Assembly (NCBI GenBank): GCA_946480085.1
Contig: CAMLHZ010000020.1
Span: 1 to 51,480, forward strand
DNA: 51,480 nucleotides
Reading direction: 5' to 3'
DNA from: an uncultured Flavobacteriales bacterium
Lineage (GTDB): Bacteria; Bacteroidota; Bacteroidia; Flavobacteriales; Crocinitomicaceae
Shown piece after piece: positions 38,170 to 46,467 of the stretch. Positions within the stretch are counted from its first letter, which is position 1. Every line of letters begins with the position of its first letter. Below the pieces are notes generated by a model. It was not told the origin of the DNA and ran no database searches. It saw only the letters and a list, made by a program, of their open reading frames with translations. The position numbers were made by a program, and so were the translations under genes.

Positions 38170-40280
38170 TAGTTCATTCGTTTTAATCCAACACGTTTTC
38201 TAGGCACGTCAATTTCTACCACCTGAACTTCAACATGCTCATGAAGAGAAATAAACTGCGACGGATCTTCAACATAAACATCAGCCAGCTGCGATTTATG
38301 GATCAGTCCATTCTCCTTAATGCCAATATTTACAAAAGCACCAAAATTGGTCACATTTGTTACAATTCCATTCAATAACATTCCCTCTTTCAAGTCGTCG
38401 ATCGTTCTAATTCTACTGTCGAATTCAAGTACTTTAGCCGTTTTTCTGGGATCACGACTAGGTTTCTTCAACTCTTTGATAATGTCGTTAAACGTGTAAT
38501 CATCTACTTCAGGAAAATCGGTTCTTTGAATTTCTTTTAATACAGCTTCGTTTCCAATCAATTCTTTCAACTGTAAGTTCAGTTTCTTGGCAATCTTTTC
38601 CACCAGTTTATAACTCTCCGGATGAACTGCAGAATTATCCAGCGGATGTTCACCATCTCGTACACGCAAGAATCCCGCAGCCTGTTCAAAAGCCTTATCT
38701 CCCAAACGCTTCACTTTCTTCAAATCTGCACGCGATTTTATTCCACCGTTTTCCGTTCTGAACGCCACAATGTTTTCTGCGAGCCCCATTCCTAATCCGG
38801 AAACATAACTTAATAAATAAGGTGAAGCAGTATTTAGATCTACTCCGACCGCATTTACAGCAGAAACCACCACATCATCCAGCGCATCTTTCAGTTGTGT
38901 TTGATTGACTTCGTGCTGATATTGTCCAACCCCAACCGATTTAGGATCTATCTTCACCAACTCTGCCAACGGATCCATCAATCGACGTCCAATGGAAACC
39001 GAACCACGCACGGTTACATCGTAATCTGGGAATTCCTTTCTCGCTATTGGACTTGCTGAATAAATAGAAGCACCATCTTCACGAACTACAAACACTTCCA
39101 AGTCTCTATCAAAACGAATGTGCTTAATGAAATTCTCTGTTTCACGTCCAGCAGTTCCATCACCAATGGCAATAGCCTCAATTTTATATGCCTGAACCAA
39201 CTGTGCAATTTTTGCAGCGGCTTTATCTCGTTCATTTTGCGGCGGGTGCGGATAAATAGTAACATTCGTCTTCAAATCACCATTTTCATCCAGACAGACC
39301 ACTTTACATCCGGTTCTAAATCCAGGATCGAGTGCCAAAACACGCTTACTTCCAATGGGTGGTGCAAGCAATAATTGTCTCAAATTGGTTGAGAACACCT
39401 TGATCGCCTCTTTATCTGCTTTTTCTTTAGCTTCATTCAATACCTCGTTTTCCAAGCTTGGACACATCAATCGTGTGTAAGATTCCTTACAAGCCTGTGC
39501 TACAACATCACCACAGCCATCATCACTTTTCACAAAGAAACGCTCCAACTGTTCCAATGCCTCTTCTTTGTCAGGTTGCGCTTTCAACGAAATAATTCCT
39601 TCCCGCTCGGCACGGTACAACGCTAAAAAACGATGAGATGCCGTTCTATAAAGTGGTTCAGAGAAATCAAAATAATCTCTATACTTCGCACCCTCCTCTT
39701 CTTTTCCTTTCGATAATTTGGATGCCAAAACAGCCTTTCGTTGGAACAAGGTTCTCATTCGAGCCCTCGCAACAGCATTTTCATTGATCCATTCAGCAAT
39801 AATATCTGTGGCTCCCTGAATTGCCATATCTTCATCAAGAACATCACCTTTCACAAAACGCTCAGCCATTTGCTCAGGATCACCTCCACGTTGTGACATG
39901 ATCATCTTTGCCAACGGTTCTAACCCTAGTTTCTTGGCTTTATCTCCTTTTGTTTGACGTTTCTGCTTGTAAGGCAAATAAATATCTTCCAATACATTCG
40001 AATCGAAACACTCCAAAACTTTAGCTTTCAGCTCAGGTGTTAGTTTTCCCTGCTCTTCAATTGACCCGAGAATGGTTTCTTGTCTGGCAATAAGTTCATC
40101 ATACTTTTTAGAAGCATCTCGAATTGCCGCAATTTCAACTTCGTCTAATCCACCGGTTAGTTCTTTTCTATATCTGGAAATGAAAGGAACAGTTGCACCT
40201 TCATTCAACAAGTTAATGGTATTTACAATCGACTTTTCTGACTTAGCAGTAAGGTTTTTTACAAAATCATTTTTCAGCAT
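38169..40280 (-). CDS. tex: Tex-family RNA-binding protein (YhgF-like)
   Basis: A 703-residue cytoplasmic protein. The N-terminal Tex domain opens 'INLLNEGATVPFISRYRKE'. A YqgF/RNase H-like domain follows ('GSKRVLALDPGFRTGCKVVC', about 325-450), then HhH motifs ('LNTASPYLLSYVSGLG') and a C-terminal S1 domain (about 630-703, 'GIVTNVTNFGAFVNIG'). Tex proteins bind RNA and act in transcription and RNA processing. The stop codon overlaps the start of the downstream lipoprotein gene, so they form an operon. Confidence 0.95.
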   Translation of the reverse strand: MLKNDFVKNLTAKSEKSIVNTINLLNEGATVPFISRYRKELTGGLDEVEIAAIRDASKKYDELIARQETILGSIEEQGKLTPELKAKVLECFDSNVLEDIYLPYKQKRQTKGDKAKKLGLEPLAKMIMSQRGGDPEQMAERFVKGDVLDEDMAIQGATDIIAEWINENAVARARMRTLFQRKAVLASKLSKGKEEEGAKYRDYFDFSEPLYRTASHRFLALYRAEREGIISLKAQPDKEEALEQLERFFVKSDDGCGDVVAQACKESYTRLMCPSLENEVLNEAKEKADKEAIKVFSTNLRQLLLAPPIGSKRVLALDPGFRTGCKVVCLDENGDLKTNVTIYPHPPQNERDKAAAKIAQLVQAYKIEAIAIGDGTAGRETENFIKHIRFDRDLEVFVVREDGASIYSASPIARKEFPDYDVTVRGSVSIGRRLMDPLAELVKIDPKSVGVGQYQHEVNQTQLKDALDDVVVSAVNAVGVDLNTASPYLLSYVSGLGMGLAENIVAFRTENGGIKSRADLKKVKRLGDKAFEQAAGFLRVRDGEHPLDNSAVHPESYKLVEKIAKKLNLQLKELIGNEAVLKEIQRTDFPEVDDYTFNDIIKELKKPSRDPRKTAKVLEFDSRIRTIDDLKEGMLLNGIVTNVTNFGAFVNIGIKENGLIHKSQLADVYVEDPSQFISLHEHVEVQVVEIDVPRKRVGLKRMN

Positions 40281-40402
40281 TCGACAAATATAATGTACTG
40301 TTTATGGTAGTTTACACAATGTTGATAAACAATTTTGATTTTTTTTCCAGAGCTCAGACAACCAATCGATAACTAGAATTGTCTTTAAATCAAATTGATA
40401 CT

Positions 40403-42100
40403 ATGAAAAAGATATTTACACTTCTTACTCTGTCATTTGCAGCTCTATTCCAGCATGCCAATGCACAGATCCAAGACTATTATGTTTACGGAGATTCTAT
40501 CATTGGATGTCAAAACAATCTATCAGGTTACATTATGAACGGACCGATTGCTGAAAACGCAATTATAGAGATCAACTGGGGTGATGGCAACACAGATAAT
40601 ATTCCAGCAACAATTGGTGCAAACACTTACGTCTCATTCAATCAGAATCACACTTACGCAGTTCCCGGAACCTATGCAGTTGATGTTCAGTTTTACAGCA
40701 CTGTGAATTCAGCGTACTTTGGAACAGGAGAGCAACTTAGCCTAATGGGATTAAGTCAAAACTCTTGTGGATTCTTTAATGCTTATGTTTATCAGGTGAA
40801 TCCTTCAGTTGGATATTACGATGTTCCGATGGATTGTACGGGAGCCGATGGAATTGTTACCACGATTACACCAAACTCGAGCTTCTACGGAAATTACATG
40901 GGACTTGACCCGGGAAATGCTCCTTACACAGTTAGTATTAATGATGCATGGTTAGCAACCAATGGTTACGTTCAAGCAACACCTGACCAAACGATTACAG
41001 GATTCAATGCTGACGGATTGGCAAACAATTCGCAAATGACATTTACTGTTACTTGTAGCGTTCCAGCTCAGAACCCTGATTTTGCTGTTAATTACATTTG
41101 GCCAAGTAACTTTGTCGCGCCACTTCAAACAGGAAATCTATATGTATACGTTTGTAACAATGCATGTTCAGACACATCGAATGCCGCGATGACATTAAAT
41201 TTCCCGGCAGGATTTACTCCAAACACTACTGGTTTATCAAATGCAGTTGTAACTGGCAGCACATTAACATTTGACATTCTGGGATTAACGAACTGTACTC
41301 AATTCACAATTCCTTTCACTTTCCCAGGCGGAACTCCGGCAGGAACTCCAATTTGTTTTGATTTGACAGCTGCTCATCCGAATGATTCTGACTTATCTAA
41401 CAACACAGATTCAACATGTTCAGTTGTATTCAATTCATACGACCCGAACGCGAAAGAAGTTGATCACGCTGAGCAAATCAATCCTGCAGTTCAGGAAAAA
41501 TTGGAGTACATGATCCATTTTCAAAATGACGGAAACTTCAGCGCTGTGAATGTTGAGTTAATTGATACTATCTCTACAAATTTAGATCTATCAACTTTCA
41601 GATTGATTGGTTCAAAACACGGAGTTGCTGTAAATATTGATCCTGCAACACGAATTGTGAAATTCATATTCAACGGAATTTATCTTTCACCAAGCTCACA
41701 AGACTTAGCTGCTTCTCAAGGATATGTTATCTACGAAATTGAAGAAGTTGCCGGACTAGGGGAAGGAGACGAAATTGAAAACACAGCTTACATTTATTTC
41801 GACTACAATTCTCCAATTGTAACAAACACAGCTTACAACATCAATTCAAGTTTGGGAATGTCGGATTTAACAACAGCTTCTATCCTACTTTATCCCAATC
41901 CAACAAGCTCGAAATTCCAGGTTTCGGGTTCAGATTTAGAGGAAATTCGCGTTTTCGACATGACTGGGAAGGAAGTTCACACATCTAAACTTACTAACAC
42001 AAATTTAGTGGATGTTGAAAACCTTTCAAATGGAATTTACACTTGCGTAATCACTAGCAAAACAGGTGTTTACCAACAAAAGCTTACCATCAAAAAGTAA
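40403..42100 (+). CDS. Secreted T9SS cargo protein with DUF11-like domains
   Basis: A 565-residue protein. From the ATG at 40403 there is a signal peptide ending 'QHANAQ'; a TTG reading eight codons upstream is less likely. The middle is a series of beta-sandwich domains, including one that opens 'YDPNAKEVDHAEQINPA' and is typical of large T9SS-secreted adhesins. The C-terminus ('LLYPNPTSSKFQV' ... 'DMTGKEV' ... 'LSNGIYTCVI' ... 'KLTIKK') is a type A T9SS sorting domain, so the protein is exported through the type IX secretion system and anchored to, or released from, the cell surface. A terminator follows. Confidence 0.92.
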   Translation: MKKIFTLLTLSFAALFQHANAQIQDYYVYGDSIIGCQNNLSGYIMNGPIAENAIIEINWGDGNTDNIPATIGANTYVSFNQNHTYAVPGTYAVDVQFYSTVNSAYFGTGEQLSLMGLSQNSCGFFNAYVYQVNPSVGYYDVPMDCTGADGIVTTITPNSSFYGNYMGLDPGNAPYTVSINDAWLATNGYVQATPDQTITGFNADGLANNSQMTFTVTCSVPAQNPDFAVNYIWPSNFVAPLQTGNLYVYVCNNACSDTSNAAMTLNFPAGFTPNTTGLSNAVVTGSTLTFDILGLTNCTQFTIPFTFPGGTPAGTPICFDLTAAHPNDSDLSNNTDSTCSVVFNSYDPNAKEVDHAEQINPAVQEKLEYMIHFQNDGNFSAVNVELIDTISTNLDLSTFRLIGSKHGVAVNIDPATRIVKFIFNGIYLSPSSQDLAASQGYVIYEIEEVAGLGEGDEIENTAYIYFDYNSPIVTNTAYNINSSLGMSDLTTASILLYPNPTSSKFQVSGSDLEEIRVFDMTGKEVHTSKLTNTNLVDVENLSNGIYTCVITSKTGVYQQKLTIKK

Positions 42101-42120
42101 GTAGAAATACATCAAAATGC

Positions 42121-42153
42121 AAAGCCGAATTCGTTAAAAACGGGTTCGGCTTT
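42121..42153 (+). terminator. Intrinsic terminator after the T9SS cargo gene
   Basis: AAAGCCGAA (42121-42129) pairs with TTCGGCTTT (42145-42153), followed by further T. It lies 20 nt past the stop codon. Confidence 0.88.
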
Positions 42154-42227
42154 TTTGTTAACGAATTCTAAATCTTTGGATTATACTTCGATAATGGCCT
42201 ATCTTAGCCCCCCCAAAACGAAGTAAG

Positions 42228-42710
42228 ATGAATACACTTATCAGTTTAATGCTTTTCGGAACCTTATTTGGCGCATTTGCGGTCAAAAATTCTGATAGCA
42301 CCAAAGCAGCTCATTCGGCAACAAAATCATTTCAAGGTCAATTTTGGAATGAGCGTCTTGAGCAAAAAAACACAAAGCTTTTCGAACAAAACGGAACTGC
42401 AAGCTATTACGCGAACAGTTTGAATGGACGAAGAACTGCATCAGGTAAAACATACTATAAAGACAGTTTAGTTTGTGCACACAAAACAATCAAACTTGGA
42501 ACTGTTCTGAAAGTCACAAATCTAAGCAACGACTCTGTAGTATTTGTAACTGTTATTGATCGAATGGGTAGAAATACACCTCACATCATTGATTTAAGTA
42601 TGGCTGGAGCCAAGCAATTGAATTTCTGGGGTAAAGGAATCGCAAAAGTTCGTGTGGAAGAATTCATGCTTCCTGTTCAAGTAGCAGATACAGTTAAAAA
42701 AACGATGTAA
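42228..42710 (+). CDS. RlpA-like double-psi beta-barrel protein, catalytic Glu replaced
   Basis: A 160-residue exported protein with an N-terminal hydrophobic segment. The RlpA domain spans about residues 55-150 ('NGTASYYANSLNGRRTASGK', 'CAHKTIKLGTVLKVTNL', 'VIDRMGRNTPHIIDLSMAGA'). RlpA is a septal lytic transglycosylase in Pseudomonas, where E120, H131 and D157 matter. Here the spacing is conserved exactly (11 and 26 residues), with His and Asp present but Lys in place of Glu. Activity may therefore be lost or altered. There is no SPOR domain. It is probably a monocistronic gene. Confidence 0.88.
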   Translation: MNTLISLMLFGTLFGAFAVKNSDSTKAAHSATKSFQGQFWNERLEQKNTKLFEQNGTASYYANSLNGRRTASGKTYYKDSLVCAHKTIKLGTVLKVTNLSNDSVVFVTVIDRMGRNTPHIIDLSMAGAKQLNFWGKGIAKVRVEEFMLPVQVADTVKKTM

Positions 42711-42887
42711 TTGATCATTTCTTAACTCAAAGAAATTTCCCGGAAAATAATAAACCACAGAGAAATAGAGTACATAGAGATTCTTCATCTCGGCGCTCTC
42801 CTTCTCTTTGCGGTTCATTAAAAAACTATCGTTTCTTCGTTTTTTCAATTCAAATCGGCATGCGGGAATATTTCCTACATTTGATTC

Positions 42888-43946
42888 ATGTTGAATCATT
42901 TGACGGTTATTGATTGCTCTACAGTACTTGCAGGACCTTCTGTCGGAACATTTTTCGCGGAATTAGGAGCAAAGGTTATCAAAATTGAAAACCCTGCTGT
43001 TCCTGATGTCACACGTTCGTGGAAATTGGCATCTGAAGATAAATCAAGTAATATTTCCGCTTACTTTTCTTCCGTTAATTACGGAAAGGAATTCAGAACA
43101 CTCGATCTGAAACTGGATAATGATCGTGAAAAACTGTTTGATGTTCTTGAAAAAGCAGATGTATTCCTGAGTAATTTCAAATTTGGTGACGACGAAAAGT
43201 TGGGGATTTCAGATCATATTCTTCGAAATAAATTTCCAAAACTTATTATTGGGAAGATCAATGGATTCGGTGAAGACAGTGATCGCGTTGCCTACGATTT
43301 GATCCTGCAGGCTGAAACCGGTTTTATGGCAATGAATGGATCACAAGATTCTGGTCCCACAAAAATGCCTGTTGCACTTATAGATGTTCTTGCAGCTCAT
43401 CATTTGAAAGAAGGAATTCTTGCTGCGCTTTTGGAGAGAACAAGCACAAATCAGGGAAAAGTGGTCACGGTTTCTTTGTATGATGCTGCTTTATCTTCTT
43501 TAGCGAATCAGGCTTCAAATTATTTGATGCAGAATCACGTACCAAAGCCAATTGGAAGTTTACATCCTAACATTGCACCATACGGAGAATTGTTCCAAAC
43601 CGCTGACAATAAAACGATAACGTTCGCCATTGGAAGCAATAAACACTTCTCGATTTTATGTGATTTCTTAGGATTGAATGACCTTCCGTCAAATGAAAAA
43701 TATGCTGTGAATGTCAACCGGGTTCAAAACCGATTAGAACTCAGAGAACTGCTTCAAACTAAAATTCAACACTTATCATCAAACGTGATTACTGAATTCA
43801 TGCACAAAGAACATGTTCCTGTTGGTGTAATTCAAACGTTGGATGAAGTATTTTCAAAGGAAACTGCACAAAATTTAATTCGGGAAGAACTGATTGAAGA
43901 TCAATTAACAAAACGAGTTACCCAAATCGCATTTAAAACGAAGTAA
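42888..43946 (+). CDS. Family III CoA-transferase (CaiB/BaiF)
   Basis: A 352-residue cytoplasmic enzyme. It opens 'VIDCSTVLAGPSVGTFFAELGAKVIKIE', the usual start of the family, and has the catalytic Asp at D137 in 'VAYDLILQAETGFM'. Family III enzymes move CoA between carboxylic acids, or racemise 2-methylacyl-CoA (AMACR). The length fits the racemase-like, single-domain members. The GNAT gene begins 2 nt after its stop codon, and an acyl-CoA dehydrogenase follows. The substrate cannot be read from sequence. Confidence 0.88.
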   Translation: MLNHLTVIDCSTVLAGPSVGTFFAELGAKVIKIENPAVPDVTRSWKLASEDKSSNISAYFSSVNYGKEFRTLDLKLDNDREKLFDVLEKADVFLSNFKFGDDEKLGISDHILRNKFPKLIIGKINGFGEDSDRVAYDLILQAETGFMAMNGSQDSGPTKMPVALIDVLAAHHLKEGILAALLERTSTNQGKVVTVSLYDAALSSLANQASNYLMQNHVPKPIGSLHPNIAPYGELFQTADNKTITFAIGSNKHFSILCDFLGLNDLPSNEKYAVNVNRVQNRLELRELLQTKIQHLSSNVITEFMHKEHVPVGVIQTLDEVFSKETAQNLIREELIEDQLTKRVTQIAFKTK

Positions 43947-43948
43947 TT

Positions 43949-44380
43949 ATGGAGATCAGAAATCCCGTAACCCAGGAAGAATGGGATGAATATTACGATC
44001 TGCGTTACCGCGTTTTACGTGAACCGCTTGGAAAAGAGCGTGGATCGGAACGAAACGAAGGAGATGAAGCCGGAACGCATTTCGCTCTTTTTGAAGGATC
44101 TTCCATTTTCGGAATTGCGCGTTTAGATCATGTGGATGACACAAATTGTCAGGTTCGTTTTGTAGCTATCGACTCCAATATGCAGGGTCGTGGGTTAGGA
44201 ACCCTCATTATGGAAGCTGTTGAACGCGAAGCAAAACGGACAGGTTACAACAAAATGATCCTTCATGCACGCGATTATGCTCTGCCGTTTTACCTAAATT
44301 TAGGATATGAAAATCATGGTGAATCATACAAGCTTTTTGATGTACTTCAGCATTTTGAAATGAGTAAAGAATTGAAATAA
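43949..44380 (+). CDS. GNAT-family N-acetyltransferase
   Basis: A 143-residue cytoplasmic protein with the acetyl-CoA binding motif 'NMQGRGLGTLIMEAVE' (Q/RxxGxG/A) and the motif 'ALPFYLNLGYENHGESYKL' that closes the fold. It begins 2 nt after the CoA-transferase stop codon, so the two are co-transcribed and probably translationally coupled. The acceptor is unknown. Confidence 0.87.
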   Translation: MEIRNPVTQEEWDEYYDLRYRVLREPLGKERGSERNEGDEAGTHFALFEGSSIFGIARLDHVDDTNCQVRFVAIDSNMQGRGLGTLIMEAVEREAKRTGYNKMILHARDYALPFYLNLGYENHGESYKLFDVLQHFEMSKELK

Positions 44381-44468
44381 TGGAAAATTCCAAATTTAAA
44401 ATGGAGAAGGCATAATTCTTGTTTCACGGCATTCGATCTTTTTCAATTTTGAATTGATTTTACTATGC

Positions 44469-44499
44469 TTGCATAATAATATTAAACTTATTATATTTA
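44469..44499 (+). promoter_or_regulatory. Candidate promoter and operator of the acyl-CoA dehydrogenase gene
   Basis: TTG (44469-44471), a 20-nt spacer and TATATTTA (44492-44499, 7 of 8 to TAnnTTTG) form a Bacteroidota-type promoter 22 nt before the ATG. Inside it lies ATAATAA-N8-TTATTAT (44473-44494), an inverted repeat that overlaps the -7 element and looks like a repressor site. Confidence 0.45.
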
Positions 44500-44521
44500 C
44501 TACGTATCAAAAACTAAGAAA

Positions 44522-46297
44522 ATGTCAACTGCTATAAAAGGAGGAGAATTCCTCATCAAAGACGTTACTCCAAACGAAATTTTCACTCCAGAAGAATGGA
44601 ATGAAGAGCAGCGAATGATTGCTCAAACCTGTGATGATTTCATTGCTCAGGAAATTGTTCCCGTAATCGAACGAATTGATAAAATGGAAGAAGGATTAAT
44701 GCCTTCATTAATGAATAAAGCTGGCGAATTAGGTTTGCTTGGTCTATCAGTTCCTGAAGATTTGGGTGGAATGGGCGTTGACTTTAAAACGTCTTTAATG
44801 GCAACTGAACACCTTGGAAAAGGCTATTCATTCAGCGTTGCATTTGGCGCACACACCGGAATTGGTACTTTGCCGCTTTTGTATTATGGAACACAAGCTC
44901 AAAAAGAAAAATACATTCCGAAATTGGCAACCGGAGAATGGAAAGCAGCTTATTGTTTGACAGAACCAAATTCTGGTTCAGATGCGAATTCTGGTTCAAC
45001 AAAAGCTGTTCTTTCAGAAGATGGAAAACACTATATCCTTAATGGACAAAAAATGTGGATCACCAACGGTGGTTTCGCGAACTTGTTTACCGTTTTTGCT
45101 AAAATAGACGATGATAAAAACCTAAGTGCTTTTCTTGTAGAAGCCGATAGTGAAGGAATTTCGCTGAATCCCGAAGAAAAGAAAATGGGAATCAAAGGCT
45201 CGTCAACACGACAAATTTTCTTCAACAACGTAAAAGTTCCGGTTGAAAACCAACTTTCAGAACGCGACAATGGATTTAAGATTGCCTTGAATATTCTGAA
45301 CATTGGTCGAATTAAACTGGCTGGTGGAGTTCTTGGAAGTTCAAAACAAATCATTACAGAATCTGTTCAATACGCCAACGAACGTCAGCAGTTCGAACGC
45401 GCTATTTCTAAATACGGAGCAATTCGTTTTAAGTTGGCGGAACAGTCTATTCGAACATTTGCTGTTGAATCTGCAACCTACAGAGCAGCCCAAAACATTG
45501 AAGATACAATTGAAGATTTGATCGCGTCAGGAATGTCGAAAGAAGAAGCAACTTTGAAAGGAATTGAAGAGTTTGCTGCGGAATGCGCCATTTTGAAAGT
45601 GGCCGGTTCCGAATGTTTGGATTATGTTGCCGACGAAGGAGTACAGATATTTGGTGGAATGGGGTATTCTGCTGAATCAACAGTTGAACGTGCTTATCGT
45701 GACGCCAGAATCAACCGTATTTTCGAAGGAACAAACGAGATCAACAGAATGCTTATCGTTGACATGATCTTACGTCGCGCAATGAAAGGAAAACTGGATT
45801 TGATGGGACCAGCAATGAAAGTTGCCTCAGAACTAATGAGTATTCCTGAATTTAAGGATCTTCCAGAAGGTGAATTGGCTTTCGAACGTGAAGCATTGGG
45901 GCAATTCAAAAAAGTGATTCTGATGGTGGCTGGATCGGCAGTTCAGAAACTGATGCAAACTCTAGCAAAAGAGCAGGAAGTATTAATGAACATTGCTGAT
46001 ATTGCTATTTGGGTTTATCAGGCTGAATCAGTGCTTTTACGAGTAGAAAAAATGCTTCAAACGAAAAGTGCATCAGAAATTCAACGCGAAATTGCGATAG
46101 CAAAAATCTACTTCTACGATGTGGCAGATAAGATTGAAAAAGCAGCAAAAGATGCCATTTTCAGCTTTGCGGAAGGCGACGAAGCACGAATGATGTTGAG
46201 CGGTTTAAAACGATTCACAAAAACGGATGCTATCAACCCGAAGGCGTTACGTCAATTGATTGCAGAAGATTTGATTAATAAGAATAAATACGAATAA
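44522..46297 (+). CDS. Acyl-CoA dehydrogenase with C-terminal extension
   Basis: A 591-residue flavoenzyme that oxidises acyl-CoA to enoyl-CoA in fatty-acid or branched-chain oxidation. The FAD-binding signatures 'AYCLTEPNSGSDANSGSTKA' and 'GSTRQIFF' are present, with the base E402 in 'IFEGTNEIN'. About 180 residues of helical C-terminal extension follow the canonical 400-residue core, as in the VLCAD/ACAD9-like long forms common in Bacteroidota. The chain-length preference is not visible. It follows the CoA-transferase/GNAT pair but has its own promoter. Confidence 0.95.
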   Translation: MSTAIKGGEFLIKDVTPNEIFTPEEWNEEQRMIAQTCDDFIAQEIVPVIERIDKMEEGLMPSLMNKAGELGLLGLSVPEDLGGMGVDFKTSLMATEHLGKGYSFSVAFGAHTGIGTLPLLYYGTQAQKEKYIPKLATGEWKAAYCLTEPNSGSDANSGSTKAVLSEDGKHYILNGQKMWITNGGFANLFTVFAKIDDDKNLSAFLVEADSEGISLNPEEKKMGIKGSSTRQIFFNNVKVPVENQLSERDNGFKIALNILNIGRIKLAGGVLGSSKQIITESVQYANERQQFERAISKYGAIRFKLAEQSIRTFAVESATYRAAQNIEDTIEDLIASGMSKEEATLKGIEEFAAECAILKVAGSECLDYVADEGVQIFGGMGYSAESTVERAYRDARINRIFEGTNEINRMLIVDMILRRAMKGKLDLMGPAMKVASELMSIPEFKDLPEGELAFEREALGQFKKVILMVAGSAVQKLMQTLAKEQEVLMNIADIAIWVYQAESVLLRVEKMLQTKSASEIQREIAIAKIYFYDVADKIEKAAKDAIFSFAEGDEARMMLSGLKRFTKTDAINPKALRQLIAEDLINKNKYE

Positions 46298-46317
46298 GAA
46301 AATAGAAACGAGAGATT

Positions 46318-46359
46318 AGAGAATAGGAATGTCTACTGCGATTATTCTTCCTATTCTCT
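46318..46359. repeat. Inverted repeat downstream of the acyl-CoA dehydrogenase gene
   Basis: AGAGAATAGGAA and TTCCTATTCTCT form a perfect 12-bp stem with an 18-nt loop. Purine-rich and pyrimidine-rich flanks (to about 46298 and 46385) are partly complementary and may lengthen it. It could act as a terminator, but there is no clean T run, so I call it a repeat. The rest of this 170-nt gap shows nothing else. Confidence 0.6.
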
Positions 46360-46467
46360 ACTTTCTGTTTTCTACTCTCTATTTGCCTAACACACCTTCA
46401 ACATAACCCTGTTCAATAGTTTCCCAGCCATGCAAAAAAGGGACTGCCTCATGTTCTATTTTTGAAT

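Noticed and set aside
42711..42887. Possible gene in the gap between the RlpA-like and CoA-transferase genes
   Set aside because: The only readings there are short and run antisense into the RlpA-like gene; the gap holds a 'CACAGAGAAATAGAG'-type intergenic sequence and nothing else I can support.
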